Shown here: positions 1 to 10,609 of the stretch, piece after piece
Numbering within the stretch: the first letter of the stretch is position 1
Layout of the letters: every line of letters begins with the position of its first letter
Assembly (NCBI GenBank): GCA_016288695.1
Contig: JAEELD010000004.1
Coordinates: 1 to 62,851 of the forward strand
From: Mycoplasmataceae bacterium
Lineage (GTDB): Bacteria > Bacillota_I > Bacilli_A > Mycoplasmatales > Mycoplasmoidaceae
Length of the DNA stretch: 62,851 bases
Direction: 5' to 3'
The notes under the pieces: model-generated
What the model was told of the DNA's origin: nothing
Database searches by the model: none
The model's input: the letters and a program-made list of their open reading frames with translations, nothing else
Translations under genes and position numbers: made by a program

Positions 1-1496
1 ATAATTCTTCTAAATCATACTTACAATTTGGAAAATCTGATAAAGCCTTCTTTGATAATTGAGATATTTATTTAAACATTTTAAATGCTTCAATTGATCA
101 ACAACAAGTAAGATATGAATTAAAACTTACCCCTAAATGTTTGAACGGGCAAATCAAGTTTAGTTCAACTGATGAACAATATAGCTCAGTTTATACAGAA
201 CAAATGCCTGTATCTAAGGCATTATATGCTAATTACATTAACCGAATATTATTGTTAAATGAAGCATCATATTTGATTAAGAATTTTGTTCTGTCAGATT
301 TTACTAATGCTTATGAAAAGGATTTTAATGAAGATCCTGCGATGTATCAGTTTTTTATTGAACAAATTGGCGAAGTTAAATTGCAACTTATAATTTTGGT
401 AGCTTTGATTGTTATTATGCAATTATTTTTTACACTATTTATGATAATATACCTTGTTAAAGCAGCGTTTGGATTTGGTGTTGTTGAATGGTGATTATTT
501 GTAGCTTTTGTGGCTTGTTGTGTAATTGCTTTGGCATTAAATGTTATCTCATTGTATTTTACATATGATTTAATAACTTCATCAATTCCAAATGATAAAC
601 GTTTAAAAGATAGTTATAAAATCTTCACTTCTTTAAAAAATATTAAAAAAACAAATGAAGTTTCTCCAAAAATAATTATTGATTTCACTAATTCAGATGA
701 ATATAAAAATCATTTAAATAATGTTACAAATTACACTTTTCCTAATGAAGTTATAATAAATGATTTCTTGAATAAGATGGGTTCACCAGATGATACTGAT
801 CCTTCTTTACCTATGTATCAATGATCAGAAATAAATAAAATTATTGCTTTGGAGAACAATTTATCTTTATTTAATCAAAATGGCAAAATTATTAACTATT
901 TTTCTCATATCACTACAGCAAATAAAGCACTTGGAGAAGAATATTTATCTCAATTAAAACTTTGTGGTTTAGGGATAGTTGGATATCTTGTGTTTTTTGC
1001 GGTTGCTATTGTTTTGTTATTACATCTAACAATGGTCGCAGGTTATAATAAGGATGAAATATGAAGAAAAAAAATGTTGCAACAAGAACTTTTTGGTGAA
1101 AATGGTGGTAATGATAGAATAGCTAGTGAGATGCAAAGTAATATTACTAGCAGACAGGAATCACTCTCAGTATCTTATGATGTTCTTTCATTGAATCTTT
1201 GTCAACAAATCAATAATAATAGTGGTCAAGCTAATAGTTATTTTTCATGGTTTAAAAGCACATTTTTTGAGATTATAATCGTAATACCTCAATTGTTTAC
1301 TCTTTATAAATTTTCAAAAATTAATTTTATAAGACCCGATAATAATGAATATGGTCCAAAATATGGTATTTTTTGTGTTCTTATATGCATTTTGTGCATC
1401 ATAGGATATTATTTTTTGATGGATTATTTGGAATTTCCAGTGTCACAATTATATATACTTGATAAGAAGGCTGCATCATTTGTTGATGCAATTTAA
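1..1496 (+). CDS. Multi-TM surface/membrane protein, paralog A (5' end outside window)
   Basis: Frame 3 is open from the window start across TGA(Trp) codons, joining ORFs 141-494, 510-824, 849-1064 and 1074-1496; ends in TAA. Hydrophobic segments (LIILVALIVIMQLFFTLFMIIYLV, LFVAFVACCVIALALNVISLYF, LGIVGYLVFFAVAIVLLLHLTMV, YGIFCVLICILCIIGYYFLM). Homologous to the C-terminal half of the next gene. Confidence 0.85.
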
Positions 1497-1592
1497 TTAG
1501 TGCTTAGCATCTGCTATTTTGTTTATAGTATAATAAATTATACAAGGCATATTTAGTCAATAAGAGTCCTATTTAAGAAGGAGTTTATATAT

Positions 1593-4184
1593 ATGACAAA
1601 GAAGATTCTTTTGGGGTTAATCCCTTTATCATTGTGCTCAATAATTGAACCTACTTGTAATGCTAGCAGTTCATTATTGAATAGTGTTAAGACTTCTAAT
1701 GAAGATGAAAAGGGAATTAGTTTTGAAAATCTTGAATACATATACCATAGTGGGGTTATTAACTATTATCGACTAGATAAAAAACAACAAATTGAAATTA
1801 ATAACCAGATTAAAGAAGAAAAATCAGAATTTTATGCCAACTTCTTAGGTAAACTTGACTATTTTTATAAAAATAATGATTTAAAGATAAGTGAAAAATA
1901 TTCAAAAATTAATGATGCTTGCTATGCTGCATCAATAAAAGTTGTTGATTTTATTTCTGTTGAAGAAGATTTGAATAAGCAAACAAAAGACATAAATGGA
2001 GTTAAATCAAATAATAGAGTAAATTCAACAGTAAATTTTTGCAAAAATAATTACTTACTTTATGATGAGTCATATGATTTAATTGATAAGGCTGCAATAG
2101 CAGAATCAATAGTTTCTACTTCAAAATCAACTGTTGTTTTGAATACAGGTATGATTTTGAAAAGATTTTTGAAATCTGTAGAAAAATCTGAAGAAAATAA
2201 AGCAAAATTAGATTCAATTTATGTTAATAAGAAAGTTTCAATTGATGAGCTTTATCAAGAAGGGAAATTAAAAGTTGGGGAAGATTTAACTGAATATGTA
2301 AGAAATAATGAATTGGATATTAATTATGAACATGAAAAATCTCAATTTTTATTACCAAATTTTCATGATTTTGAATATAAAGACAAATTTGATTTATATG
2401 TAAAAATTGATTCATTTAATTTTGATTTAAATAAAGGATATGATGTAACATTAAACTTTGGTTTAATTAATAAAGATTTCAAAAATCGCCCAGATTTTAA
2501 TGATTTTATCATTTGATCTAATGACAAAGAAAGAGTTCCTCAATTAGCAAATAGTCAAGAAAAGCAAGAGATGACATATTATATGACTCCTTCTAATGAA
2601 TATTTGCAAAAAGAAGTCAATAATGCCTTTAAACAAATTAATATGGATTTAAAACCAAAATTATTGACTAATAATGCGATTGGTGTAGAAACTTACAATG
2701 AATTAAAAAATAAAGGTCAAATTTATCAATTTGATAATTCTTCTAAATCATACTTACAATTTGGAAAATCTGATAAAGCCTTCTTTGATAATTGAGATAT
2801 TTATTTAAACATTTTAAATGCTTCAATTGATCAGCAACAAGTGAGATATGAATTGAAACTTGCCCCTAAATGTATGAATGGGCAAATCAAGTTCAGTTCA
2901 ACTGATGAACAGTTTAGTTCAGTTTATACAGAAAAAATGCCTGTATCTAAAGCATTATATGCTAATTACATTAACCGAGTATTATTGTTGCATGAAGCAT
3001 CATATTTAATTAAGGAATTTGTTCTAAAAGATCAAATCAACGCTAATGAAAAAGATTTTGAAGAAGATCCAGTAATGTATCAGTTCTTTATTGAACAGAT
3101 AGATGATGTTAAAGCGAAATTATTAGTTATGTTGGCTTCAATTTTTGTTGTACAAACAATAATGACAATAATTTTGGTTATATATGTTTTGTCTGAGTTA
3201 TGTAAGTCAGTATTAGATATAGCTGAATGACTTGAGATGGGATTACTTATTGCTTTTTTTTGTTCAGTTGGGATAGCCTTGATATTAAATGCTGTTTCTA
3301 TGTATGGTTTATATAATTTGATAGGTATATCAATTCCAAATAATAAACATTTAAAAGACAGTTACAAAATCTTTAAATCATTAAAAGGCATTAAAAAAAC
3401 TAATGAGATATCTCCAAAAATAATTATTGATTTCACTAATTTAGATGAATATAAAAAACATTTGGATAATGTTGCAAATTACACTTTTCCTAATGAAGTT
3501 AAAATAAATGATTTCTTAAGTAAGATGGGTTCACCAGAAGATACTGATCCTTCTTTACCTATGTACCAGTGATCAGAAATAAATAAAATTATTGCTTTAA
3601 AAAATAACTTATCTTTATTTAATCAAAATGGCAAAATTATTAACTATTTTTCTTACATCACTACACCAGTAAAATCATTTGGAGAAGAATATATATCTAA
3701 ATTTAGATTATGTTGTACAGGGATATTTATTGCTATTGTTCTTTTTGATGCTTCAATTGTTATATTGCTTCATTTAATAGTGTTTGCTGGAACGTCCAGA
3801 CCAGGTATAGATGCGAGAATTTCAGGATCAAGGCTTCAAGGACTTTTATATAATTCTCATAATGTTGATCAATTCAATAATGTTTTAAATAATGAACTTG
3901 GTATTATTGGAAGCGTTATTTTTAATAGTCAAAATGGTGCTTCTGATTTTTCATGATTCAAAACTATAATTTCTACTTGCTTAATTGCTGTGCCTCAAAT
4001 ACCAATTGTTTTTAAAGGCTTTAGAAAATTGTTTGATAGTAAAATGAAATATGCTTGTTTGGGTATAGCAATATGCATCTTGAACGTTTTAGGTCATGCC
4101 TTAATGTTACATAATTTATCTCTCCCTCTCTCTGAACTTTATTTATTTCAAACAAAAGTTGCATCATTCATTGATGCAATTTAA
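1593..4184 (+). CDS. Multi-TM surface/membrane protein, paralog B (full length, ~863 aa)
   Basis: ORFs 1593-2516, 2571-2795, 2841-3230, 3237-3572, 3765-3956 and 3990-4184 are all in one frame, separated only by TGA(Trp). N-terminal signal-like MTKKILLGLIPLSLCSIIEPTCNA, long hydrophilic ectodomain, C-terminal TM segments, AAGAAGGAG upstream. Confidence 0.88.
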
Positions 4185-4356
4185 TAAATAGTTATAAGAT
4201 AAAATCTATTCTTATGTGTTTTGATTAAAGGAATTTACTTATTAGGTATAAATTTTCTTTGTAAATAAATTTTTGAATTTTATTTATTATTTATTTGTTT
4301 TTTTGTAGAGATATATATATAATTACTTATGTTATTTAAGGAGAAATTAATTATTT

Positions 4357-4599
4357 ATGGCAAAAATAACTGAACAGAAATTATCACCATCTAGTGATTT
4401 GGCTGATTTGATCGGTGGAGGAAAAATAACACGCCCACAAGCAGTTAAGAAGTTCTGAGATTATGTTAAAAAACATGGTTTGCAGGATAAAAAAAATAAG
4501 AGAATGATTAATTGTGATGATAAATTAAAAGTTCTTTTTGGAAAAAAGCAAATTTCAATGTTCGAAGTTGGCGGAATGATTTCTAAAAACTTAGACTAA
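4357..4599 (+). CDS. Standalone SWIB/MDM2-domain protein (80 aa)
   Basis: Translation (code 4): MAKITEQKLSPSSDLADLIGGGKITRPQAVKKFWDYVKKHGLQDKKNKRMINCDDKLKVLFGKKQISMFEVGGMISKNLD*. Matches the SWIB pattern (L..lvG...isR..vvk.lWdYiK.n.LQd..nkr.I.cD.kLk.lFg...i.MFe). SD AAGGAG at 4338-4343. Missed by the ORF track because its Trp is TGA. Confidence 0.9.
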
Positions 4600-4636
4600 A
4601 CTTATAATTTGTTTTTTTACTTTTTTATAATTTTTT

Positions 4637-4697
4637 ATTAGTGTAAATAAATATTGTTGGATTACTAACAGTGTTTATCTTCACTAATATTTTTTTG
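4637..4697 (+). terminator. Likely intrinsic terminator downstream of the SWIB gene
   Basis: ATTAGTG(T)AAATA...GTTGG attact AAC...TTTAT..TCACTAAT long imperfect hairpin followed by a T-run. Confidence 0.55.
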
Positions 4698-4887
4698 TCC
4701 TGATCAAAATATTCTTAATTTATTTAGTTAGTGAAGGCAAATTATATTAGTATATTTTTGCTTTTTATTATTTTGCTATCAATTATGATATTGGTAGATT
4801 TCTTGTTCACTTCTAGTATTAATATTCAATGAAATTAAATATAAAAAAAGTATGCATTAAACTATAATTAATTAACTTAATTATTTT

Positions 4888-5619
4888 ATGACTCCTCATA
4901 TTAATGCAAAATTACAAGATATAGCTGAAGTAGTCTTGATGTCTGGCGATCCTTTAAGGGCAAAATGGATTGCTAGAAAATTTTTGGAAAAGCCTCGGCT
5001 TGTCAATGATATTCGAGCAATGTATATTTATACTGGTTATTACAATAAAAAAAAGGTTACAGTGATGGGTCATGGCATGGGTATCCCTTCCATTGGTATT
5101 TATTCTTATGAATTATTTAATTTTTATGATACTAAATTCATTATTAGGCTTGGTTCTGCAGGGAGTATTAACAAAAATATAAATTTAGGTGATATTTTTA
5201 TTGCAGATGAAAGTTATAGTAATTCATCTTATGCAAGTGAAATCGGTGTTAATGCGACTAATAAAGTTCTTAAATGTGATAAAAAATTAAAAATTTTAGC
5301 TGCTAGAACTGCTAAAGAATTAAAAATTCCTTTTTTCTCTGGTAGGGTATTTTCTATGGATGCCTTTTATTCAAAATATTCTTTAAATAGTTTAAAAGCA
5401 ACAAAATCTGATATGCTTGAAATGGAAGCATTTGGATTGTATGCAAATGCAATAAAGTGTAAGAGGTCAGCATTAACTATTCTTACATGTAGTGATTCAT
5501 TAATAACAAAAAAAAGTTTATCTCCAGCTGAGCGAGAAACTTCATTTGTTAATATGGCTGAATTAGGGTTGAAATTAGCTGATAAATTATCAAAAAATAG
5601 ATGAAGCAAAAAATATTAA
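4888..5619 (+). CDS. deoD: Purine nucleoside phosphorylase
   Basis: MTPHINAKLQDIAEVVLMSGDPLRAKWIARKFLE...VTVMGHGMGIPSIGIYSYELF; the ORF-track stop is TGA(Trp), and the frame continues WSKKY* to TAA at 5617-5619. Confidence 0.93.
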
Positions 5620-5628
5620 ATTTGTAGC

Positions 5629-6267
5629 ATGAACTTAAATAAATATATAGATCACACTTTGTTGAAACAAACCGCAACCATAGATGATATAAATAAATTA
5701 TGTAAAGAGGCAATTGCACATAATTTTGCAAGTGTTTGTGTGAATCCTTGTTTTGTTAAGTATGCATCAGATTTATTAAAATCTTCAGATATTAAAGTAT
5801 GTACAGTTGTTGGTTTTCCATTAGGTGCAAATAGTACATTATCAAAGATGTATGAAGCTAATTTGGCAATCACAGATGGGGCAAGTGAAATTGACATGGT
5901 AATTAATATTTCTGATGCAAAAATGCACAATTTTAAAAATATAGAAGATGAGATAAAAAAAGTAAAGCAAGTTTGTAAAAGTATAGTTCTAAAAGTAATA
6001 ATCGAAACTTGTTTGTTATCTGATTATGAAAAAAAATTAGTTTGTCAAGCCATAATTAATGCAGGTGCAGATTTTGTAAAAACTTCAACAGGTTTTTCAT
6101 CTGGTGGTGCAACTGTTGAAGATATAAGGTTATTAAAAACTATTTGTGATGGTAAACTAAAAATAAAAGCCTCAGGTGGTATTAAAAATAAGTCAACAGC
6201 AATTGAAATGATTACTGCAGGTGCAGATAGAATTGGTACAAGTTCCGGAGTTGAAATAGTTAAATAG
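5629..6267 (+). CDS. deoC: Deoxyribose-phosphate aldolase
   Basis: MNLNKYIDHTLLKQTAT...VGFPLG...FVKTSTGFSSGGATVEDI...KASGGIKN. Confidence 0.96.
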   Translation: MNLNKYIDHTLLKQTATIDDINKLCKEAIAHNFASVCVNPCFVKYASDLLKSSDIKVCTVVGFPLGANSTLSKMYEANLAITDGASEIDMVINISDAKMHNFKNIEDEIKKVKQVCKSIVLKVIIETCLLSDYEKKLVCQAIINAGADFVKTSTGFSSGGATVEDIRLLKTICDGKLKIKASGGIKNKSTAIEMITAGADRIGTSSGVEIVK

Positions 6268-6271
6268 TTTT

Positions 6272-7573
6272 ATGAATATAATTTCCATCATTGAGAAGAA
6301 AAGATATGGTAAAGAACTTTCAAAGGAAGAAATTAAATTTTTCATAAAAAATTATGTACTAAAAAAAAATATAGCTGATTATCAAGCTTCAGCCTTTCTT
6401 ATGGCAATTGCTATAAATGGGTTGTCATATAATGAGACATTTTGGCTAACAGATGAAATGATTAAAACTAGTAAAATTTTTAAATTCAAAAATTTTATTA
6501 AAGGTCATATTATAGATAAACATTCAACAGGTGGGGTTGGTGATAAGGTTTCACTAATTTTAGCTCCAATATGTTCAGCATTAGGGATTAATGTTGCTAA
6601 GTTATCAGGCAAAGGTTTAGGTTTTACTGGTGGTACAATAGATAAATTAGCATCTATTAACATAAATACTCTATTGAACGAAAGAGATGGGGCAAGGATA
6701 TTAAAATCAACTGGTATTTTGATTATGCAACAGCAAGATAATGTTGTTCCAGCAGACAAATTATTATATAGTTTGCGAAATTCGTCTGGTTCAGTCGACT
6801 CTATACCATTAATAGCATCTAGTATTGTTTCAAAAAAAGTTGTTTTAGATTCAGAGTATATTTTTTTAGATATTAAAGTTGGTGATGGTGGTTTTTGCAC
6901 AACATTACCAAAGGCTATTAAGTTAGCAAAGCTTATGACATTTCTGTTTAAGAAATTCAAAAGAAAAGCAATCATTTTTATTACTGGAATGGATCAACCA
7001 TTAGGTAAATGTATAGGTAATGCATTAGAGATAAAAGCAGTCATAAACTTTTTACTTGGTAAACCAGAATCAAAAGAGATAGAGAATTTGATTATGATTT
7101 TCATGACTGATATTCTATTAACCTTAAAGATGGTTAAAAGTAAAATTGATGCTGAAAAATTAATAAAAAAAGTTATAAAAAATCAACTTGCTTATAAAGC
7201 TTTCTGCCACTGGGCTATTGCTCAAGGGTCAAATAAAAAATTTTTGTTAGATGGATGTTTTAAACCAAAACATAAGGCTAATATTTATTCTGATAAAAAT
7301 TGTTATATTTCATATAAGTCAACACGTGAAATAGGTAACATATCTTTTTTGCTTGGTGCTGGAAGAGTTAAGGTTGATGACCAAATTGATTATAATGCAG
7401 GTATATATCTAAATAAAATCCATAATGACTTTGTAAAAAAAGGTGATTTGATAGCATCACTTTATTCATCTAAAAATATTGAAAAAAATTTAATTGATAG
7501 ATTTAGAAAAAATATTATTTTTCAAAATAAAAAATTTAAAACAACAAAATTAATATTTAAAATTTTTAGATAG
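6272..7573 (+). CDS. deoA: Thymidine/pyrimidine-nucleoside phosphorylase
   Basis: KHSTGGVGDKVSLILAPICSALG...KLSGKGLGFTGGTIDKLASI...SVDSIPLIASSIVSKK. Confidence 0.95.
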   Translation: MNIISIIEKKRYGKELSKEEIKFFIKNYVLKKNIADYQASAFLMAIAINGLSYNETFWLTDEMIKTSKIFKFKNFIKGHIIDKHSTGGVGDKVSLILAPICSALGINVAKLSGKGLGFTGGTIDKLASININTLLNERDGARILKSTGILIMQQQDNVVPADKLLYSLRNSSGSVDSIPLIASSIVSKKVVLDSEYIFLDIKVGDGGFCTTLPKAIKLAKLMTFLFKKFKRKAIIFITGMDQPLGKCIGNALEIKAVINFLLGKPESKEIENLIMIFMTDILLTLKMVKSKIDAEKLIKKVIKNQLAYKAFCHWAIAQGSNKKFLLDGCFKPKHKANIYSDKNCYISYKSTREIGNISFLLGAGRVKVDDQIDYNAGIYLNKIHNDFVKKGDLIASLYSSKNIEKNLIDRFRKNIIFQNKKFKTTKLIFKIFR

Positions 7574-7583
7574 TTGGAATGTT

Positions 7584-7982
7584 ATGATAGTTTCGAAATT
7601 TAGTGAATTAAAAAAAATTTTAAAAAATTCCTATTCACCATATTCAAAATTTAAAACAGCAGCAATAGTTGTTACGGATAAAGGAGATTTTGTTGGTGTC
7701 AATGTTGAGAATTCATCTTACCCTGCAACAATTTGTGCAGAAAGGAATGCGATTTTCTCTGCCATTGCAAATGGAGCAAAAAAGTTTAAGTCACTTTATG
7801 TTATTAGTTCTTCAAAAAGAAAGGATATAGTTCCATGCGCCATGTGTCTCCAAGTTATGAGCGAATTTTTTACTCCTAATATAGAAATTATCTTTTTTAA
7901 TATTAATGGAGCATATGTTAAATATAAGTTTAGCCAACTATTGCCATTTTCTTTTAATAAAAAACAGTTAAAAAAAAATTAA
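7584..7982 (+). CDS. cdd: Cytidine deaminase
   Basis: YSPYSKFKTAAIV...NVENSSYPATICAERNAIFSAIANG...VPCAMCLQVMSEF. Confidence 0.95.
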   Translation: MIVSKFSELKKILKNSYSPYSKFKTAAIVVTDKGDFVGVNVENSSYPATICAERNAIFSAIANGAKKFKSLYVISSSKRKDIVPCAMCLQVMSEFFTPNIEIIFFNINGAYVKYKFSQLLPFSFNKKQLKKN

Positions 7983-7991
7983 TTTTCAATT

Positions 7992-9623
7992 ATGAATGCT
8001 CTATATAAAAAATTAATTAATTCAAAAAAAATTAATTCTAGAGAAAAAAGTAAATTAAAAAATATGTCTTTAAAAGAAATAAATAACCAGTTTATTGACA
8101 GGAAACTCCATTTTGGCACAGCTGGGATTCGTGGAATAATGGGAATTGGTCCTCAGTTTATGGATAAGGTAAATTATCAGCGTATGGCATACGGATATGG
8201 TAAATATCTGTTAAGCAAATTTAGAAATCCAATGGTTGTAATTGGTCATGATAACCGTTTTAATTCTGATAGTTTTTCTTTAGCATGTGCCGATGTTTTA
8301 ACAAGTATGGGCATTATTGTTTATTTGTTTAAAAATAATAATTTAATGCCAACCCCAATTATTTCATATTCAATAAGAAAATTGAAAGCATCAGGAGGAA
8401 TAATTGTTACTGCAAGTCATAATCCTAAAGAATATAATGGATTCAAGGCATATAATCCTGATGGTGGTCAAATTTTGCCAGATGTAGCAACTAAAATCGA
8501 AAAAAATATGCCAAGTTACTATAAGACATTAGATATGTCATTTATTAGAAATAATAGTTGCATAAAATATATTAGCGATTCAGTTATTAGCAATTATTTT
8601 TCTGATATTGAGTTGCATATTCTCGGTAAAACAAAAAATAAAAATACAAATAATTTTCCTATTGTTGTTACTACTCATCATGGAACAGCAAGCAACTATT
8701 TACCAAAGTGATTAAAATCTTTAGGTTATAAAATAAAACCTCTTTTAAGTCAATGTTATCCAAATTCTAATTTTGAGAATTCTAAATGTCTTAATCCAGA
8801 AATGTTTGAATCATTTGAACCTACCATCAAATATGCTAAAAAATGCAATGCTAAATTGATTATAGGTGTTGATCCAGATGCAGATAGAATGGCGGTTATG
8901 ATTTTGCATAAAAATAAATGAAGACTTATGACTGGTAATGAAATGGGAATAATTTATACACATTATTTGTTAAATAATGTGAAGTTTAAAAAGCAGCCAT
9001 TTATTATTAGTAGTTATGTTTCGACAAATTATATTGATGCAATTGCAAAAGAATATAATGCTAAAGTCTACCGAACTGGGACTGGTTTCAAATGAATGGG
9101 AGCAAAAGTTTCTGAATTAGATAATAAACAAAGTTTCGTAGTGGCATTTGAAGAAGCAATAGGTGGATTAAATACAAATGTAAATAGGGATAAAGATTCA
9201 TTTGCTACCTCTTTATTGGCTCTTAAAATAAATGATTTCTGCTTGAAAAAAAAGATGGATTTACTTGACTATCTGCAAGATATTGTTTTTAAAAAGTATG
9301 GTTATTGGATTGGAAAAACAAAATCATATTTAATAAAAAAAATTGATTGAAAAAAAACTGCAACAGCAAAGATGTCTTATTTTAAAAAATATTTAAAAAT
9401 TGGTAGTTCAATATGTGGATTGAAAGTTAAGAAGATTGTTTTTAATAAAATTGGTGGATGTTTAGAGTGGCATTTTGTCGGTAGAAATTGAATAAAATTT
9501 AGAATGAGTGGTACTGAGCCAAAATTTAAAGTTTACTATGAATTATATGGTAATTCATTAGACCAACTTAATGCTAAACTTAATGAACTTGATAAGTTAA
9601 TATCTTATTTGGTAATTAAATAA
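7992..9623 (+). CDS. manB: Phosphohexomutase (phosphomannomutase/phosphoglucomutase/phosphopentomutase family)
   Basis: LHFGTAGIRGIMG, TASHNPKEYNGFKAY, GVDPDADR, FRMSGTEPKFKVYYE; in-frame TGA(Trp) codons join ORFs 7992-8711 and 9096-9350; stop TAA 9621-9623. Confidence 0.9.
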
Positions 9624-9718
9624 GTTTGTCTAATATTGTAATGTTTATTTTAATGGGTACATTAAGTTAATATTAATTTATCTTTTATTTTTAAAATAAT
9701 TATTAATGATGGTGGATT

Positions 9719-10006
9719 ATGAATATAAACAATTTAATGCAGCAAGCACAAAAAATGCAAAAAGAATATTCAAAAAAAATTAATGAATTTAATAATAAAG
9801 AATTTGAATACAATTATCAGAATGGCTGTGTTATTATTAAAATGACAGGTGCATTAAAAATCATAAAATTGACAATAAATAAATCATTAATTGATCCTGA
9901 TGATGTTATTACATTGGAGGAAATGGTAAGCGAAGCAATAAATAATGCAATCGCTTTGATAACAGATAAAAAAAATGATTTAGCTCCATCAAATGGTTTA
10001 TTTTAA
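9719..10006 (+). CDS. ybaB: YbaB/EbfC-family nucleoid-associated protein
   Basis: MNINNLMQQAQKMQKEYSKKINEFNNKEFEY..., size and position immediately before recR. Confidence 0.85.
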   Translation: MNINNLMQQAQKMQKEYSKKINEFNNKEFEYNYQNGCVIIKMTGALKIIKLTINKSLIDPDDVITLEEMVSEAINNAIALITDKKNDLAPSNGLF

Positions 10007-10605
10007 TGAAAAATATAGAAGCAATTAATTTATTAGTTGATAAATTAAGAAGATTACCAGGTGTGACTGAGAAACAGGCAAATAACATCTGTAATGCATT
10101 AATAGAAAGCAATAATGATGAAGTTGATTCATTAATATTTTCAATAAAAAATTTAAAGAAAGTAGTTAAATTATGTAAACAATGTAATAACATATCGCAA
10201 AATGATTTATGTGAAATTTGTTCTAATCCATTAAGAAATACAAAACAATTATGCATAGTTAATTCATGTGATGATATAGAAAAAATTGAACAGACAAATA
10301 GTTATTTAGGATTATACTTAGTTGTGCCATCTGTCAATATAAAAAAGAATAAATTAATTAATGAACATTCAATTTTACAACTTAAAGAACTAATGAACAA
10401 ATTTCAATTTATTGACATATTGATCGCAACAAATTTAACTCCAAATGGCGAAGCTACAGCCTTTTACTTAAAAAAAATAATTAATGACATTTTTCCAAAT
10501 GTTAGTTTGTATAGGATCGCTATAGGCTTGCCATTAAATTCTGATTTGAGTTATTCAGATGTTGAAACATTATCAATGGCAATAAAAAATAAGACAAAGT
10601 ATTAA
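10006..10605 (+). CDS. recR: Recombination mediator RecR
   Basis: N-terminal LVDKLRRLPGVTEKQA, C4 zinc finger CKQCNNISQNDLCEIC, TOPRIM LIATNLTPNGEATAFYL. Start overlaps ybaB stop (TAATG). Confidence 0.92.
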   Translation: MKNIEAINLLVDKLRRLPGVTEKQANNICNALIESNNDEVDSLIFSIKNLKKVVKLCKQCNNISQNDLCEICSNPLRNTKQLCIVNSCDDIEKIEQTNSYLGLYLVVPSVNIKKNKLINEHSILQLKELMNKFQFIDILIATNLTPNGEATAFYLKKIINDIFPNVSLYRIAIGLPLNSDLSYSDVETLSMAIKNKTKY

Positions 10606-10609
10606 AAAT

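Noticed and set aside
141-4184. Series of short adjacent ORFs that could look like a decaying pseudogene cluster
   Set aside because: All are in one frame per gene and separated only by TGA; reading TGA as Trp gives two continuous genes. The same holds for ligA, gyrB, secA, ileS and leuS, supporting code 4.
4620-4887. Possible riboswitch or small RNA between the SWIB gene and deoD
   Set aside because: Only a terminator-like hairpin and AT-rich sequence; no recognisable riboswitch core.
4888-5604. deoD end at 5604 as given by the ORF track
   Set aside because: The stop there is TGA(Trp); the frame continues to TAA at 5617-5619.
6505-6975. Long minus-strand ORF opposite deoA (156 aa), plus other antisense ORFs (e.g. 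18076-18486, 19679-20086, 39571-40005)
   Set aside because: They lie fully opposite strongly conserved genes, are low-complexity or hydrophobic shadows, and show no recognisable domains.
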